Of a stretch of 64,000 nt of DNA, positions 1 through 10,975 are shown in pieces; position 1 is the stretch's first letter; the number at the start of each line of letters is the position of its first letter. Under the pieces are notes generated by a model that saw only the letters and a list, made by a program, of their open reading frames with translations, did no database searches and was not told the DNA's origin. Location: contig CAYWPQ010000002.1 in NCBI GenBank assembly GCA_964460315.1, forward strand, positions 1 to 64,000, read 5' to 3'. The translations under genes were made by a program, and so were the position numbers. Origin of the DNA: Lacustribacter sp964460315 (GTDB taxonomy: Bacteria > Pseudomonadota > Gammaproteobacteria > Burkholderiales > Burkholderiaceae_A).

Positions 1-713
1 CGGGGATCGTAGCCCGCCCGGGCTGCGATATCCATTCCAATCAGGTCCGCCTCGCTTTCGTCATCGCGAGAAAACTTCAGCATGGTGAGCTGTGCGCCAT
101 AGTCAAGAGCAACACGTCCAACATCGCCAAGCCCAAGAATGGATGACAAAAGCCCAGCGCCAATTCCGGTGATCTGGTTTTTGGCCAGACGCTCTCGGGA
201 GTGTTCCCGAAGGGCATGAGCCATCTCATGACCCATGATCATGGCCACCTCGTCATCGGTCAGTTGGAGCTTTTCTAAAATTCCAATATAAAAACCGATC
301 TTTCCCCCAGGCATGCAGAAGGCATTAATCGCCTGAGACCCAAAGAGCTGTACTTCCCAAGCCCATCGTTTGGATTCGGGATTCCATCGCAGGGTGTGCG
401 GCAGAAGCTGGTTGGCGATGGTTCGAAGCCGGATGAGCTGAGGGTGGTCATCGCCGGCCAGGGCATTTTTTTTGGCGGCCTCTTGTTTCATCTGGCTGAA
501 CTGTCGTGCAGCCGCCCGTTCAAGATCCTCGGCAGGTACCAGGTTTCGCAGCCGAGAGGGCTCATCCACCCGAATACCAGGCGTCTGCGAGGCAGTGCCC
601 GACTGGGCCAGCGTCTGGCCGATAAGGGTGAGAGCAAGCGCCAGGCTCAGACCGCTGGATTGCAACAGCTGTCTGACCACACGGGGGAAACGATAGCGGA
701 CATGAAATGGCAT
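1..713 (-). CDS. M48 family metalloprotease, partial (BepA-like)
   Basis: Reading leftward from ATG 713 gives an open frame of about 237 codons that runs off the left edge, so the C-terminus is missing. The start has a basic segment and hydrophobic stretch ending near AQS (a likely signal peptide, residues 1-38), so the protease should be periplasmic. The zinc motif HEMAH is visible at about residues 161-165, followed by a downstream SRDDESEADLIG segment supplying the third zinc-ligand glutamate, both typical of M48 peptidases. BepA/YfgC-type members degrade or help assemble misfolded outer-membrane proteins; that role is inferred from family and architecture. The C-terminal TPR region expected in BepA would lie outside the window. 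It is divergent from the AmpG-like permease. Confidence 0.85.
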   Translation of the reverse strand, partial: MPFHVRYRFPRVVRQLLQSSGLSLALALTLIGQTLAQSGTASQTPGIRVDEPSRLRNLVPAEDLERAAARQFSQMKQEAAKKNALAGDDHPQLIRLRTIANQLLPHTLRWNPESKRWAWEVQLFGSQAINAFCMPGGKIGFYIGILEKLQLTDDEVAMIMGHEMAHALREHSRERLAKNQITGIGAGLLSSILGLGDVGRVALDYGAQLTMLKFSRDDESEADLIGMDIAARAGYDP

Positions 714-827
714 AAGCGAAGACAATAGCGCCTTAGGTTGTCAAACGTCTATTCGGAAAACGTTATTTTGAATTCCAAGTCTGCCCCAAGTTCCGCAGCC
801 TCACCGAGTTCTGAAGCTTTGCCGCTC

Positions 828-2102
828 ATGGTCCGCCCATCTCGGGCACTGCTTCTGATGACTTTATTACTGGGATTTGCCAGCGGCCTGCCTTTGGCGC
901 TGTCTTCGGGAACACTGCAGGCCTGGCTCACCGTGGAAGGCGTGAATCTGAAGACCCTTGGCTGGCTGACGCTCTTGGGCCTGCCCTACACCTATAAATT
1001 CGGTTGGGCGCCATTCATGGATCGCTACCGAATCCCTGGTCTTGGTGCCTGGGGGGGGCGGCGGCGAGGCTGGCTGGTGCTGCTGCTGGTGGCGATGGCG
1101 GCTGTTCTTTATGGCATGTCGATGCAGACACCCACCGATGCGGATGAGAGCCTATGGGGTATTGCAGCGCTTGCCTTGATGCTGGTCATTCTTTCGGCAA
1201 GTTTTGACATTGTGTTTGACGCCTGGAGAGCAGAATCTCTAAGCCCTGAACAACGCGGCCTGGGAGCTGCCTGGTCGGTGATTGGTTATCGCCTGGCCAT
1301 GCTCACTTCAGGTGGCCTTGCCCTGATGCTTGCCGATCTCTATCTTGGATTCTCAGGGGTCTATGTGCTGATGGCCGTCTTCTGTTTAGGCCTGGCCGTG
1401 GTTGCGGCCCTGGCGCCGGAGCCGAGCCGAGCTGAGCGCCCCCCAACGCTTGCGGCCGCCATCGTGGAGCCCTTCCGTGAATTCTTCAGCCGCAAGGGCG
1501 CCTTGATTCTTTTGGCCACCATTATTTTTTACAAGCTTGGCGATGCCTTTGCGGGAAGCCTTTCGACCGCATTTCTGATCCGCGGTGCCGGATTTAGCCC
1601 GGCAGAGGTGGGTGCGGTGAACAAGGGTGTTGGGCTTGTTGCCACCTTGGTTGGCGGCCTGGCCGGCGGGCTTTTGATGTCGCGCATTTCACTTTGGAAG
1701 GCGTTGCTTATTTTCGGCACGCTTCAGGCCGTGACCAATCTGGGTTTTTGGTGGCTTGCAAGCCACCCGGCCACCATTGCTGGGATGACCGCCGTGGTCT
1801 TACTGGAAAATCTGGCAGGGGGAATGGGCACGGCCGCCTTCGTGGCCCTATTGATGACGCTCTGCGATGTTCGTTTCACAGCAACCCAGTTCGCTTTGCT
1901 TTCTGCGCTGGCTTCAATTGGCCGTGTGGTGGTGGGGCCGGTGGCCGGTGTGACGGCTTCGGATTGGGGATGGCCAAACTTCTTTTTGCTCTCGACAGCC
2001 GCGGCAATTCCAGGGCTGGTCATGCTGGCCGCGATCAAAAAACTACTTGTGGCGCCAGCGGCGCCACCGATCACTTCACCACAAGAACCGGAACGGGGCT
2101 AA
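828..2102 (+). CDS. ampG: MFS transporter, AmpG-like muropeptide permease
   Basis: A polytopic membrane protein of 424 residues from ATG 828. The first helix (LLLMTLLLGFASGLPLAL) and the following TLQAWLTVEGVNLKTLGW segment are the hallmark N-terminus of AmpG permeases, which import anhydromuropeptides for peptidoglycan recycling. About a dozen hydrophobic segments are visible. A TTG at 738 in the same frame would add 30 polar residues but has poorly placed Shine-Dalgarno sequence and leaves only 24 nt to the divergent protease gene, so ATG 828 is preferred. The gene ends tail-to-tail with the UspA gene, overlapping it by 32 nt. A lytic transglycosylase that could make its substrate is encoded at 14.4-16.4 kb. 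Confidence 0.82.
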   Translation: MVRPSRALLLMTLLLGFASGLPLALSSGTLQAWLTVEGVNLKTLGWLTLLGLPYTYKFGWAPFMDRYRIPGLGAWGGRRRGWLVLLLVAMAAVLYGMSMQTPTDADESLWGIAALALMLVILSASFDIVFDAWRAESLSPEQRGLGAAWSVIGYRLAMLTSGGLALMLADLYLGFSGVYVLMAVFCLGLAVVAALAPEPSRAERPPTLAAAIVEPFREFFSRKGALILLATIIFYKLGDAFAGSLSTAFLIRGAGFSPAEVGAVNKGVGLVATLVGGLAGGLLMSRISLWKALLIFGTLQAVTNLGFWWLASHPATIAGMTAVVLLENLAGGMGTAAFVALLMTLCDVRFTATQFALLSALASIGRVVVGPVAGVTASDWGWPNFFLLSTAAAIPGLVMLAAIKKLLVAPAAPPITSPQEPERG

Positions 2103-2496
2103 GGCTAATCAGCTTGTTGGCTGTGGATCCCAAGAGAAGGTCCGTGAGGGTACCCCGCCCCTTGCCGCCGACAACCAGAAGATCAATGGCTTTATCTTTA
2201 ATCAGATTCAGAATCACCGGGGCGATTTCTCCGTGGGCTTTAATGACCTCAGCGGACTGCCCACTGGCGGCGACAGCTTTTTTTGCCTCAGCAAGATCTT
2301 CCTCGGCAATCTGATCCATGTACTGTTCGATCTGATGGTGATCAATGCCGCGTGCAACGGGTGACAGAAGTGCTGATAGATGAACATTGATCAAGACGAG
2401 AGCAGCGGGTTCTTTGAGCTTTTTGGCAAGCGCAAGAGCGTGCTGGACAGCGCGTAAGGAACACTCCGAGCCATCCACAGCAATGGCAATTCGCAT
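2071..2496 (-). CDS. Universal stress protein, UspA family
   Basis: A 141-residue single-domain protein with the Usp fold. It opens with MRIAIAVDGSECS, the usual first strand and loop. The nucleotide-binding signature G-x2-G-x9-G-S/T is present as GGKGRGTLTDLLLGSTANK near residues 110-128, so it belongs to the ATP-binding UspA class. ATG 2496 has a good AGGAG site about 7 nt upstream. The function is a general stress response; the precise partner cannot be read from sequence. It stands alone, with glmS 42 nt upstream on the same strand, and converges with the AmpG-like gene. Confidence 0.88.
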   Translation of the reverse strand: MRIAIAVDGSECSLRAVQHALALAKKLKEPAALVLINVHLSALLSPVARGIDHHQIEQYMDQIAEEDLAEAKKAVAASGQSAEVIKAHGEIAPVILNLIKDKAIDLLVVGGKGRGTLTDLLLGSTANKLISLSPVPVLVVK

Positions 2497-2538
2497 GATG
2501 AACTCCTCTCAATAGGCCGACAAGATGCCGGCCAGATG

Positions 2539-4395
<1,857 letters not shown>

Positions 4396-4410
4396 CTTGG
4401 GGAAGCCTTT

Positions 4411-5793
4411 CTAGTGCGATTTCTTATGCGGGCGCTTGAAGCCCTTCACGGTGATCTGTGGCGTACGAGAGACCGTGAGCTGGTTGGCTGGGGCATCGTG
4501 GGTGAGTGTGGTGCCGGCACCAAGCGTCGCACCCTGCCCCACGGTGACGGGTGCAACCAGCTGGGTGTCGGACCCAATAAAGGCGTCATCTTCAATGATG
4601 GTGCGGTGTTTCGAGGCACCATCGTAGTTGCAGGTGATGGTGCCCGCACCAATATTGACGCGGGTCCCGATGGTGGCATCGCCAAGATAGCTGAGGTGGT
4701 TGGCCTTGGAGTGGGAACCCAGCTGGGTGTTTTTAATTTCAACAAAATTGCCCACATGCGCCCCTTCCCCAAGCTGGCTGCCAGGCCGCAGCCGAGCATA
4801 GGGGCCCACCGTGGCTTGAGCTCCAACGTCGGACTCATCAAGGTGTGAAAAAGCTTCAATCTTTGCGTTGGCACCAACCCGGGTGTTGCGCAAGATGCAG
4901 TAAGGCCCGATCCGAACCCCTGCTTCAAGCACCACTGTGCCTTCAAAAACACAGCCCACATCAATGTCGACATCAGTCCCACATTGAAGGCTGCCACGAA
5001 CGTCGATTCGGGCTGGGTCAGCGAGCCGAACGCCTTGAGCCATCAGAGCGCCCGCCAAATGCTGTTGGTAATCACGTTCCACCTCGGCGCGCTGCGCCTG
5101 GCTATTCACGCCTAAAATTTCAGAAATATCGGCAACCTCCACCGTTCCGATGGCTTGGGATTGGCTGGCAGCAAGACGAATGACATCGGTCAGGTAATAC
5201 TCGCCCTGGGCATTTTGATTGGTCAGCTGGCTCAGCCATTGAATCAACCCCTTGGTTGGTGCGATGAGGAAACCGGTGTTCACTTCTGAAATTTGACGAA
5301 CGGCATCCGAGGCGTCTTTTTCTTCAATGATTTCCTGAATCTCGCCGGATTGTTTACGAAGAATACGACCATAGCCTTTGGGGTTCGCAAGTCTTGCGGT
5401 GAGCAGGGCCATACCTTGATGACTCTGTGCGCAATTTGAAAGCTGAGTGAGTGTGGCCTCGCTGATCAGCGGTACGTCGCCATAAAGCACCATCGTCGGC
5501 ACGGCGAGGTCAAGATGTTCCACGGCCTGCTGCACTGCATGCCCCGTTCCCTGAGGGGGGTCTTGCAGTGCCCAGACGATAGGCACCGAAGAGGCCTTCA
5601 CCGAGGGATCAAGAGCCGCCTTGACCTGTTCGGCACCATGACCCACCACGATGACAATCTTCGTTGGCTTCAGTGCGTGCGCGGTGCAAAGAACGTGGCT
5701 GATCATGGGCATGCCACCCACAGGGTGCAGTACCTTCGGCAGGTCAGAGCGCATCCGTGTGCCCTTGCCCGCAGCAAGAATGACAATATTCAT
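4411..5793 (-). CDS. glmU: Bifunctional GlcNAc-1-P uridyltransferase / glucosamine-1-P acetyltransferase
   Basis: A 460-residue enzyme making UDP-GlcNAc from glucosamine-1-phosphate. The N-terminal uridyltransferase has the nucleotide loop LAAGKGTRM at residues 5-13 and a GD dipeptide (LYGDVPL) for metal binding; the C-terminal half is a left-handed beta-helix of hexapeptide repeats with the acetyltransferase signature around ARLRPGSQLGEGAHVGNFVE and KANHLSYLGDA. The start is set at ATG 5793, which overlaps the TGA of the upstream symporter (ATGA), rather than the longer in-frame start at 5844. It is followed by glmS. Confidence 0.97.
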   Translation of the reverse strand: MNIVILAAGKGTRMRSDLPKVLHPVGGMPMISHVLCTAHALKPTKIVIVVGHGAEQVKAALDPSVKASSVPIVWALQDPPQGTGHAVQQAVEHLDLAVPTMVLYGDVPLISEATLTQLSNCAQSHQGMALLTARLANPKGYGRILRKQSGEIQEIIEEKDASDAVRQISEVNTGFLIAPTKGLIQWLSQLTNQNAQGEYYLTDVIRLAASQSQAIGTVEVADISEILGVNSQAQRAEVERDYQQHLAGALMAQGVRLADPARIDVRGSLQCGTDVDIDVGCVFEGTVVLEAGVRIGPYCILRNTRVGANAKIEAFSHLDESDVGAQATVGPYARLRPGSQLGEGAHVGNFVEIKNTQLGSHSKANHLSYLGDATIGTRVNIGAGTITCNYDGASKHRTIIEDDAFIGSDTQLVAPVTVGQGATLGAGTTLTHDAPANQLTVSRTPQITVKGFKRPHKKSH

Positions 5794-7223
5794 AGGTGTC
5801 TGGCCTCCCCGCCATGGCCCCCACCGCGATTGGGTGACAGCCAAGAACCGATCAGCATGCCAATCAAACTGGCCACCAGCCCGATCAGCTGAGGCTCAAC
5901 GGGCTCTTCAATGCCAGTGATTTCCAGGACGATCCAGGTGGACAAGCCAAGTGTGATGGCAAGACCTGCACCAAGATTGCTGGCCCTCTTCCAGAAAAGC
6001 CCTGCCGCTAGGGGCACAAAGGCGCCTGCAAGTGTGATTCGGTAGGCGCTCTCCACCATGTGATGAATGCTGACGTCCGAGGCCAGTGCGTAATAGGTCA
6101 CCAGGCAGGTGAAGATCAGCACAGTGATTCGAGTGGACCAGAGAAACTGGCTGTCGGTCATGCGCGGGGCAAAGCCCTTCAGCACGTTTTCCGTGAAAGT
6201 GACCGAGGGTGCCAGCAGCGTTCCAGAGGCCGTGCTCATGATCACCGAGATCAGAGCGCCGAAGAAAACGACCTGCATAAAAAATGGCATGTGTTCAAGA
6301 ATCAGTGTGGGCAGAATGAGCTGGCTGTCGGTGGCCATGAGTCGCTTGACCATTTCAGGGTCGATCATCGTGGCGGTATAGGCCAGGAAAAGAGGCACCG
6401 CCGCGAAAAAGAAGTATGAGACGCCACCCAGAGTGGTTCCCCAGACAGCGACTTTTTCATTTTTCGACGCATTCACCCGCTGGAAAACATCCTGCTGAGG
6501 AATTGAGCCGAGGGCCATGGTGAACAAGGCGGCGATCCAGCCGATCATGTCCAAGGCATCGAGGGTTGGCAGAAACTGAAACTTGCCTTCGGCCGAGGCC
6601 TGCGCAATGACTTTGGCGACACCACCCGCCTGTTCGGCAGCATTGCTCGTGACCAGCAACAGCCCCACCACGATCACAATCATCTGAACAAAGGTGGTGA
6701 GCGCCACGGACCACATGCCGCCAAAGAGGGTGTAGACCAACACCACGCCAGCGCCGATCAGCATCCCGTTCTGGGTGGAAATCAGGTCGTTGGAGAGCAC
6801 ATTAAAAACGAGCCCAAGTGCTGTGATCTGGGCGGAGACCCATCCGAGATAGGACACGATGATGCAGATGGAAAGCAAGAGTTCAGTCTGGCGGTTGTAG
6901 CGAATACGGAAATAGTCGCCCAGCGTGAGCAGGTTCATCCGATAGAGCGGCCTTGCAAAGATCAGGCCGAAGAGAACGAGGCAGAGCGAGGCCCCCAGGG
7001 GGTCAGAAATCAGCCCGCGAAAACCCTCTTCAAGAAAAGTGGCTGAAATGCCAAGAACGGTTTCGGCCCCAAACCATGTGGCAAAGACCATGGCCAGGAT
7101 GATCGGCATGGGCAGATTGCGCCCAGCGGTGATGTAGTCCTTGGCGTTATGAACCTTGGTTGCACCATAAAGACCGACAGCAATTGAAAGGGCCAGGTAG
7201 GCCAGAACCAGCCAGAGCAGCAT
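5790..7223 (-). CDS. Sodium:solute symporter family (SSF) transporter
   Basis: A polytopic membrane protein of about 477 residues with some 12-13 hydrophobic segments. The first helix (MLLWLVLAYLALSIAVGLYG) and the following AKDYITAGRNLPMPIILAMVFATWFGAET stretch are characteristic of the SSF family (PutP/SGLT fold). The substrate cannot be told from sequence. ATG 7223 has a GAAAGGA ribosome site; the longer frame to 7307 would overlap ubiB. It sits in a tight unit, 13 nt behind ubiB and overlapping glmU by 4 nt. Its place between ttcA/ubiB and glmU looks like an insertion relative to the ttcA-glmU neighbourhood I recall from related genomes. Confidence 0.85.
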   Translation of the reverse strand: MLLWLVLAYLALSIAVGLYGATKVHNAKDYITAGRNLPMPIILAMVFATWFGAETVLGISATFLEEGFRGLISDPLGASLCLVLFGLIFARPLYRMNLLTLGDYFRIRYNRQTELLLSICIIVSYLGWVSAQITALGLVFNVLSNDLISTQNGMLIGAGVVLVYTLFGGMWSVALTTFVQMIVIVVGLLLVTSNAAEQAGGVAKVIAQASAEGKFQFLPTLDALDMIGWIAALFTMALGSIPQQDVFQRVNASKNEKVAVWGTTLGGVSYFFFAAVPLFLAYTATMIDPEMVKRLMATDSQLILPTLILEHMPFFMQVVFFGALISVIMSTASGTLLAPSVTFTENVLKGFAPRMTDSQFLWSTRITVLIFTCLVTYYALASDVSIHHMVESAYRITLAGAFVPLAAGLFWKRASNLGAGLAITLGLSTWIVLEITGIEEPVEPQLIGLVASLIGMLIGSWLSPNRGGGHGGEARHL

Positions 7224-7236
7224 TCCAACATTCCTT

Positions 7237-8814
7237 TCAGTAGTAGGTGAAGATCGGCGCCCCGAAAAAGTAACCCAACACAGCAAACAGTGCCAGCAAC
7301 AAACCAATCAATGCCCAGAGCATGCGCTTTAAGGACTGTTGTTCTTGGGCAAGCCGGCTGACCTGAAGATGCAGATCGGACGTGTCGTTTTTCGCGGCAT
7401 GACTGAGCGCCTGATGCACGAGTCTTGGAATCTGGGGCAAGGTTTGAGCCCAGCTTTCGGATTCCTTCATCAGCCCTTTGCGAAACGCTCGAAACCCAAT
7501 TTGTTCCTGCATCCACCGCTCAAGAAAAGGCTTGGCAGTCTTCCAGAGGTCCAGGTCGGGGTCGAGCTGGCGACCGAGACCTTCGATATTGAGCAGGGTT
7601 TTCTGAAGCAGCGTGAGCTGCGGCTGAATCACCACGTTAAAACGCCGTGAAGCCTGAAACAATCGAACCAGAACCTGGCCAAGAGAAATCTCTTTCAGTG
7701 GACGGTCGAAGTAGGGCTCGCAGACACCGCGAATGGCGGTTTCGAGCGCATCCACCCGCGTGTCGGCGGGAACCCATCCAGACTCGACATGGAGTTCGGC
7801 CACACGTCGATAGTCACGCCGAAAGAAGGCAAGAAAGTTCTGGGCCAGATAGTTCTTATCGTAATCAGAAAGGGTGCCGACAATTCCAAAATCAAGCGCA
7901 ATGTAGTTTCCGAAATGCTCGCCGCGGTCGGCGACAAGGATATTGCCTGGATGCATGTCGGCGTGAAAGTAGCCGTCTCGAAAGACCTGGGTGAAGAAGA
8001 TTTCAACGCCGTCGCGGGAGAGCTTTTTCAGGTCAATGCCTGCAGCCTGAAGCCTGTCGAAACGATTGATCGGAATGCCATAGATGCGTTCCATCACGAT
8101 CACATCGTGTCGACAGTAATCCCAGATCATCTCGGGAATTTTCAATAGGCTTGAGTCTTCAAAGTTTCGTCGCAGCTGGCTGGCGTTGGCGGCCTCGCGA
8201 ATCAGGTCAAGCTCGTCGTGCAGATAGCCGTCGAATTCCTCAACGTTTTCAACAGGCTTGAGTCTTCGGCCGTCGGAGGAAAAGCGTGCGACGAATCGGG
8301 CGATCAGCTTTAGAAGCCCCATGTCTTGCTCAATGATTTTGAGCATTCCGGGCCGAAGCACCTTGATCGCCACCTCTCGGCCATCTTGCAGCTTGCCCAG
8401 ATGCACCTGGGCGATGGAGGCGCTGGCAATGGGTCGACGATCAAACTCGGAAAAGATGGCTTCGATGGGCTGGCCCAGGGAATGCTCAATGGTGGCCACA
8501 GCAAGCGCGGATTCGAAGGGCGGCACCTGATCTTGAAGCTTGGCAAGCTCATCGGCGATGTCTTCAGGCAGGACATCCCTTCGGGTGGAGAGCACCTGAC
8601 CAAACTTCACAAAAATTGGGCCAAGGCTTTCAAGCGCCATTCGGAGTCGTTCACCACGGGGCGCCTTCATGGTTCGGCCCAGTCGTGACACGGCGATTAG
8701 GCCATTCAGGATGCGTGAATCAAAGGTCTTGGCGGCGCCGTCAAGGGCAAGCTGATCCAGCCCGTATCTCAGGACCACGCGCAAGATCGTCAGGAGCCTT
8801 AGAAATGAACGCAT
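7237..8814 (-). CDS. ubiB: UbiB, ubiquinone biosynthesis accessory ATPase/kinase-like protein
   Basis: A 525-residue membrane-associated atypical kinase-like protein (ABC1/ADCK family) required for ubiquinone synthesis. The family KxGQ motif is at residues 70-73 (FVKFGQVLSTRRD), the Ala-rich nucleotide loop is IASASIAQVHLG, and the kinase-like catalytic and metal motifs are ADMHPGNILV and DFGIVG. The C-terminus ends in a hydrophobic helix (MLWALIGLLLALFAVLGYFFG), as in UbiB. The length is normal. It begins 2 nt after ttcA ends and precedes the SSF symporter. Confidence 0.95.
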   Translation of the reverse strand: MRSFLRLLTILRVVLRYGLDQLALDGAAKTFDSRILNGLIAVSRLGRTMKAPRGERLRMALESLGPIFVKFGQVLSTRRDVLPEDIADELAKLQDQVPPFESALAVATIEHSLGQPIEAIFSEFDRRPIASASIAQVHLGKLQDGREVAIKVLRPGMLKIIEQDMGLLKLIARFVARFSSDGRRLKPVENVEEFDGYLHDELDLIREAANASQLRRNFEDSSLLKIPEMIWDYCRHDVIVMERIYGIPINRFDRLQAAGIDLKKLSRDGVEIFFTQVFRDGYFHADMHPGNILVADRGEHFGNYIALDFGIVGTLSDYDKNYLAQNFLAFFRRDYRRVAELHVESGWVPADTRVDALETAIRGVCEPYFDRPLKEISLGQVLVRLFQASRRFNVVIQPQLTLLQKTLLNIEGLGRQLDPDLDLWKTAKPFLERWMQEQIGFRAFRKGLMKESESWAQTLPQIPRLVHQALSHAAKNDTSDLHLQVSRLAQEQQSLKRMLWALIGLLLALFAVLGYFFGAPIFTYY

Positions 8815-8816
8815 GG

Positions 8817-9728
8817 CTAGAGGCCCCAGGCGCGATGCGCTGGACTTGAAGCGCCGATGAATTCAATCGGCTGCTCGTCAGGGGATTCAACGGCGTTGGC
8901 ATCAAAGGCCCGATCACCCTCTGGGTTTGGAAGCTGACTGGCTTGAAGGTCTTGAAAGTTATAGAGCTTCGGGTCAAGTAAATGAGATGGGGCCACATTG
9001 CCCAGGGCCTGGAACATGGAGGCGATCCGGCCCGGGAAGCGCTTGTCCCAGTCGACCAGCATCTGTTTGACCTGCTGGCGTTGAAGATTTTCTTGAGACC
9101 CGCAAAGGTCGCAGGGAATGATGGGAAATTTCTGAAGCTCAGCCCATGCGGCAAGATCTTTTTCTTCGCAATAGGCTAGCGGGCGAATGACGATGTGTCG
9201 TCCGTCGTCCGACACCAGCTTTGGAGGCATGGCTTTCAGCTTGCCGCCAAAAAAGAGATTGAGGAAAAGGGTCTGCAAGATGTCGTCACGATGATGGCCA
9301 AGTGCAATCTTGGTTGCGCCAAGTTCAGAGGCTACACGGTAGAGCACGCCCCGGCGAAGCCTTGAGCAGAGCGAGCACATGGTTTTTCCCTCGGGGATCA
9401 CTCGCTTCACGATGGAATAAGTGTCTTGGTCTTCAATATGGAAATCCACGCCTCGCTGTCGAAGGTAGCTGGGAAGCGTTTCCTTTGGAAACCCGGGGTG
9501 GCCTTGGTCGAGGTTCACCGCAATGATGTCGAAGTGAATGGGCGCACGGGCGCGCAGCCCCAGCAAAATATCGAGCAGGCCATAGCTGTCTTTACCGCCC
9601 GACATGCAGACCATGACCCGGTCGCCCTCTTCAATCATCTTGAAGTCGATAATCGCTTGCCCGGTCAGCCGATGCAGGCGCTTAGAAAGCTTATTGGCCT
9701 CGAAGGCTTCCTTGTCGTGGCTACCCAT
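8817..9728 (-). CDS. ttcA: tRNA 2-thiocytidine(32) synthetase
   Basis: A 303-residue iron-sulfur enzyme that thiolates cytidine 32 of certain tRNAs. The PP-loop SGGKDS is at residues 43-48 and two CxxC motifs (CSLC, CDLC) are present, as in TtcA. The chosen start, ATG 9728 (MGSHDKEAFE), is 4 nt after the folB stop; the same frame stays open another 59 codons upstream inside folB, but that part shows no conservation. C-terminal to the PP-loop region, the LASMFQALGNVAPSHLLD segment is also typical. It is followed closely by ubiB. Confidence 0.96.
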   Translation of the reverse strand: MGSHDKEAFEANKLSKRLHRLTGQAIIDFKMIEEGDRVMVCMSGGKDSYGLLDILLGLRARAPIHFDIIAVNLDQGHPGFPKETLPSYLRQRGVDFHIEDQDTYSIVKRVIPEGKTMCSLCSRLRRGVLYRVASELGATKIALGHHRDDILQTLFLNLFFGGKLKAMPPKLVSDDGRHIVIRPLAYCEEKDLAAWAELQKFPIIPCDLCGSQENLQRQQVKQMLVDWDKRFPGRIASMFQALGNVAPSHLLDPKLYNFQDLQASQLPNPEGDRAFDANAVESPDEQPIEFIGASSPAHRAWGL

Positions 9729-9732
9729 GGCG

Positions 9733-10125
9733 CTAGCCCTTGTCTGCCCAGCGAAAGACTTCGATACCCACGGTTTTGCAGTCGGGATAGACATCCGGTT
9801 TTTGGCTTTCAACCCTGACCGCAGCCACATTGGGCTGAGCCAGACAGAATTCACTGATCTCGTCGATGAGAGTTTCTTGAAGGTTGAAATGCTTGGAGGT
9901 TGCAATACGACCGATGGCGCTGCGAATCAGGTCGTAATCCAGCACATCGTCCACCTGATCGCGTGTTGAGGTACTCGATTCAATGGGGATGTAGAGGTCG
10001 ACACTGATCAAGACCCGCTGGGGTGCTTGCTTTTCAAAATCATGAAAGCCAATCGAGGCCTCAATGGCGCAGTCCCGAAGAAAAATTCGTCGGCAATGTC
10101 GGAGTTCGGTTGGGGTTTGAATCAT
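9733..10125 (-). CDS. folB: Dihydroneopterin aldolase
   Basis: A 130-residue small aldolase/epimerase of folate biosynthesis, converting 7,8-dihydroneopterin to 6-hydroxymethyl-dihydropterin plus glycolaldehyde. The segment IEASIGFHDFEKQAPQRVLI with the later DYDLIRSAIGRIA and FNLQETLIDEI motifs matches the FolB/FolX fold; the C-terminal VRVESQKPDVYPDCKTVGIEV is also typical. ATG 10125 overlaps the TGA of the upstream pteridine-reductase-like gene (ATGA), so the two pterin enzymes are translationally coupled. ttcA follows. Confidence 0.93.
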   Translation of the reverse strand: MIQTPTELRHCRRIFLRDCAIEASIGFHDFEKQAPQRVLISVDLYIPIESSTSTRDQVDDVLDYDLIRSAIGRIATSKHFNLQETLIDEISEFCLAQPNVAAVRVESQKPDVYPDCKTVGIEVFRWADKG

Positions 10126-10949
10126 TCTCGAATCATCATCATCACGTCACGCGGCTGGGCGGTCAGGTGCTGGCCGCCGTCCACAAGCAGCATTGTGCCG
10201 GTAATTGCCCGAGCGCTTGCCAGCCAGACCACGGCATTGGCGACCTCATTGGGGTGGCTTGAGGCACCAAGCACGGTCATGCTGTGGGTTTTTTTAAACT
10301 CTTCTGGGGTTTGATCGCCTGAGGCCAGGGTGATTCCCGGCGCGATGGCGGCCACCCGAAGGACGGGGGCCAGCGCCATGGCACTGAGCCGTGTGGCTTC
10401 AAGCAAGGCTGCCTTGGAGAGGGTGTAGGAAAAAAAGTCAGGATTAGGGTTCGATAGCTTTTGGTCCAAGAGATGAATGACCACGCCCAAGGGATTCCCA
10501 AGACTGGGTTCTTGTTTGGCGAGAAAACCGTGGAGCCTCTGGGTGAGCACCACGGGTGCCACCAGATTGGTGTTCATGTGGGAACGCAGCAGGTCTGTAC
10601 TTGGCGACTCCGGTCGATCAAACTCAAAGCGTGAGGCGTTGTTGATCAAGCAACAGAGGTCGGGGAAGGCTTGGCTCACGGAATCAAAAAGTGCATGAAG
10701 CTCGTTTTCTTGGTCCAGATTGGCCTGGAAGGCCTGGGCTCGACGACCAAGCCTTTGCAGCTCAGCGACGACTGAGCTGGCTTCATGCACGGACTGACGA
10801 TAGTGAATGGCGACATCCCAACCGGCTGTGGCCATCGCCAGCGCGATCTCTCGGCCAAGACGTGTTGCTCCGCCAGTGATGAGGCAGCTGCCCTTGGCGC
10901 CAGCCTTGGGGTTCATGTTGGTGGAGAGTCCCTGATCCATAGGGCTCAA
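10122..10949 (-). CDS. Short-chain dehydrogenase, FolM/pteridine reductase-like
   Basis: A 275-residue SDR. The NADPH-binding loop is TGGATRLGREIA, with HYRQS two strands later; an Arg-Leu in the glycine loop and HYxxS are typical of pteridine reductases and dihydromonapterin reductase (FolM). The active-site YxxxK is YTLSK, and the C-terminus has VDGGQHLT. Overlap with folB supports a role in reducing dihydropterins or dihydrofolate. Starts at 10949, 10940 or 10916 are all possible, because the first conserved residues (SCLITGG) come later. It is divergent from the MidA-like methyltransferase. Confidence 0.85.
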   Translation of the reverse strand: MSPMDQGLSTNMNPKAGAKGSCLITGGATRLGREIALAMATAGWDVAIHYRQSVHEASSVVAELQRLGRRAQAFQANLDQENELHALFDSVSQAFPDLCCLINNASRFEFDRPESPSTDLLRSHMNTNLVAPVVLTQRLHGFLAKQEPSLGNPLGVVIHLLDQKLSNPNPDFFSYTLSKAALLEATRLSAMALAPVLRVAAIAPGITLASGDQTPEEFKKTHSMTVLGASSHPNEVANAVVWLASARAITGTMLLVDGGQHLTAQPRDVMMMIRE

Positions 10950-10975
10950 GTGTAGCTTTGATACTCTCTAAGGCT

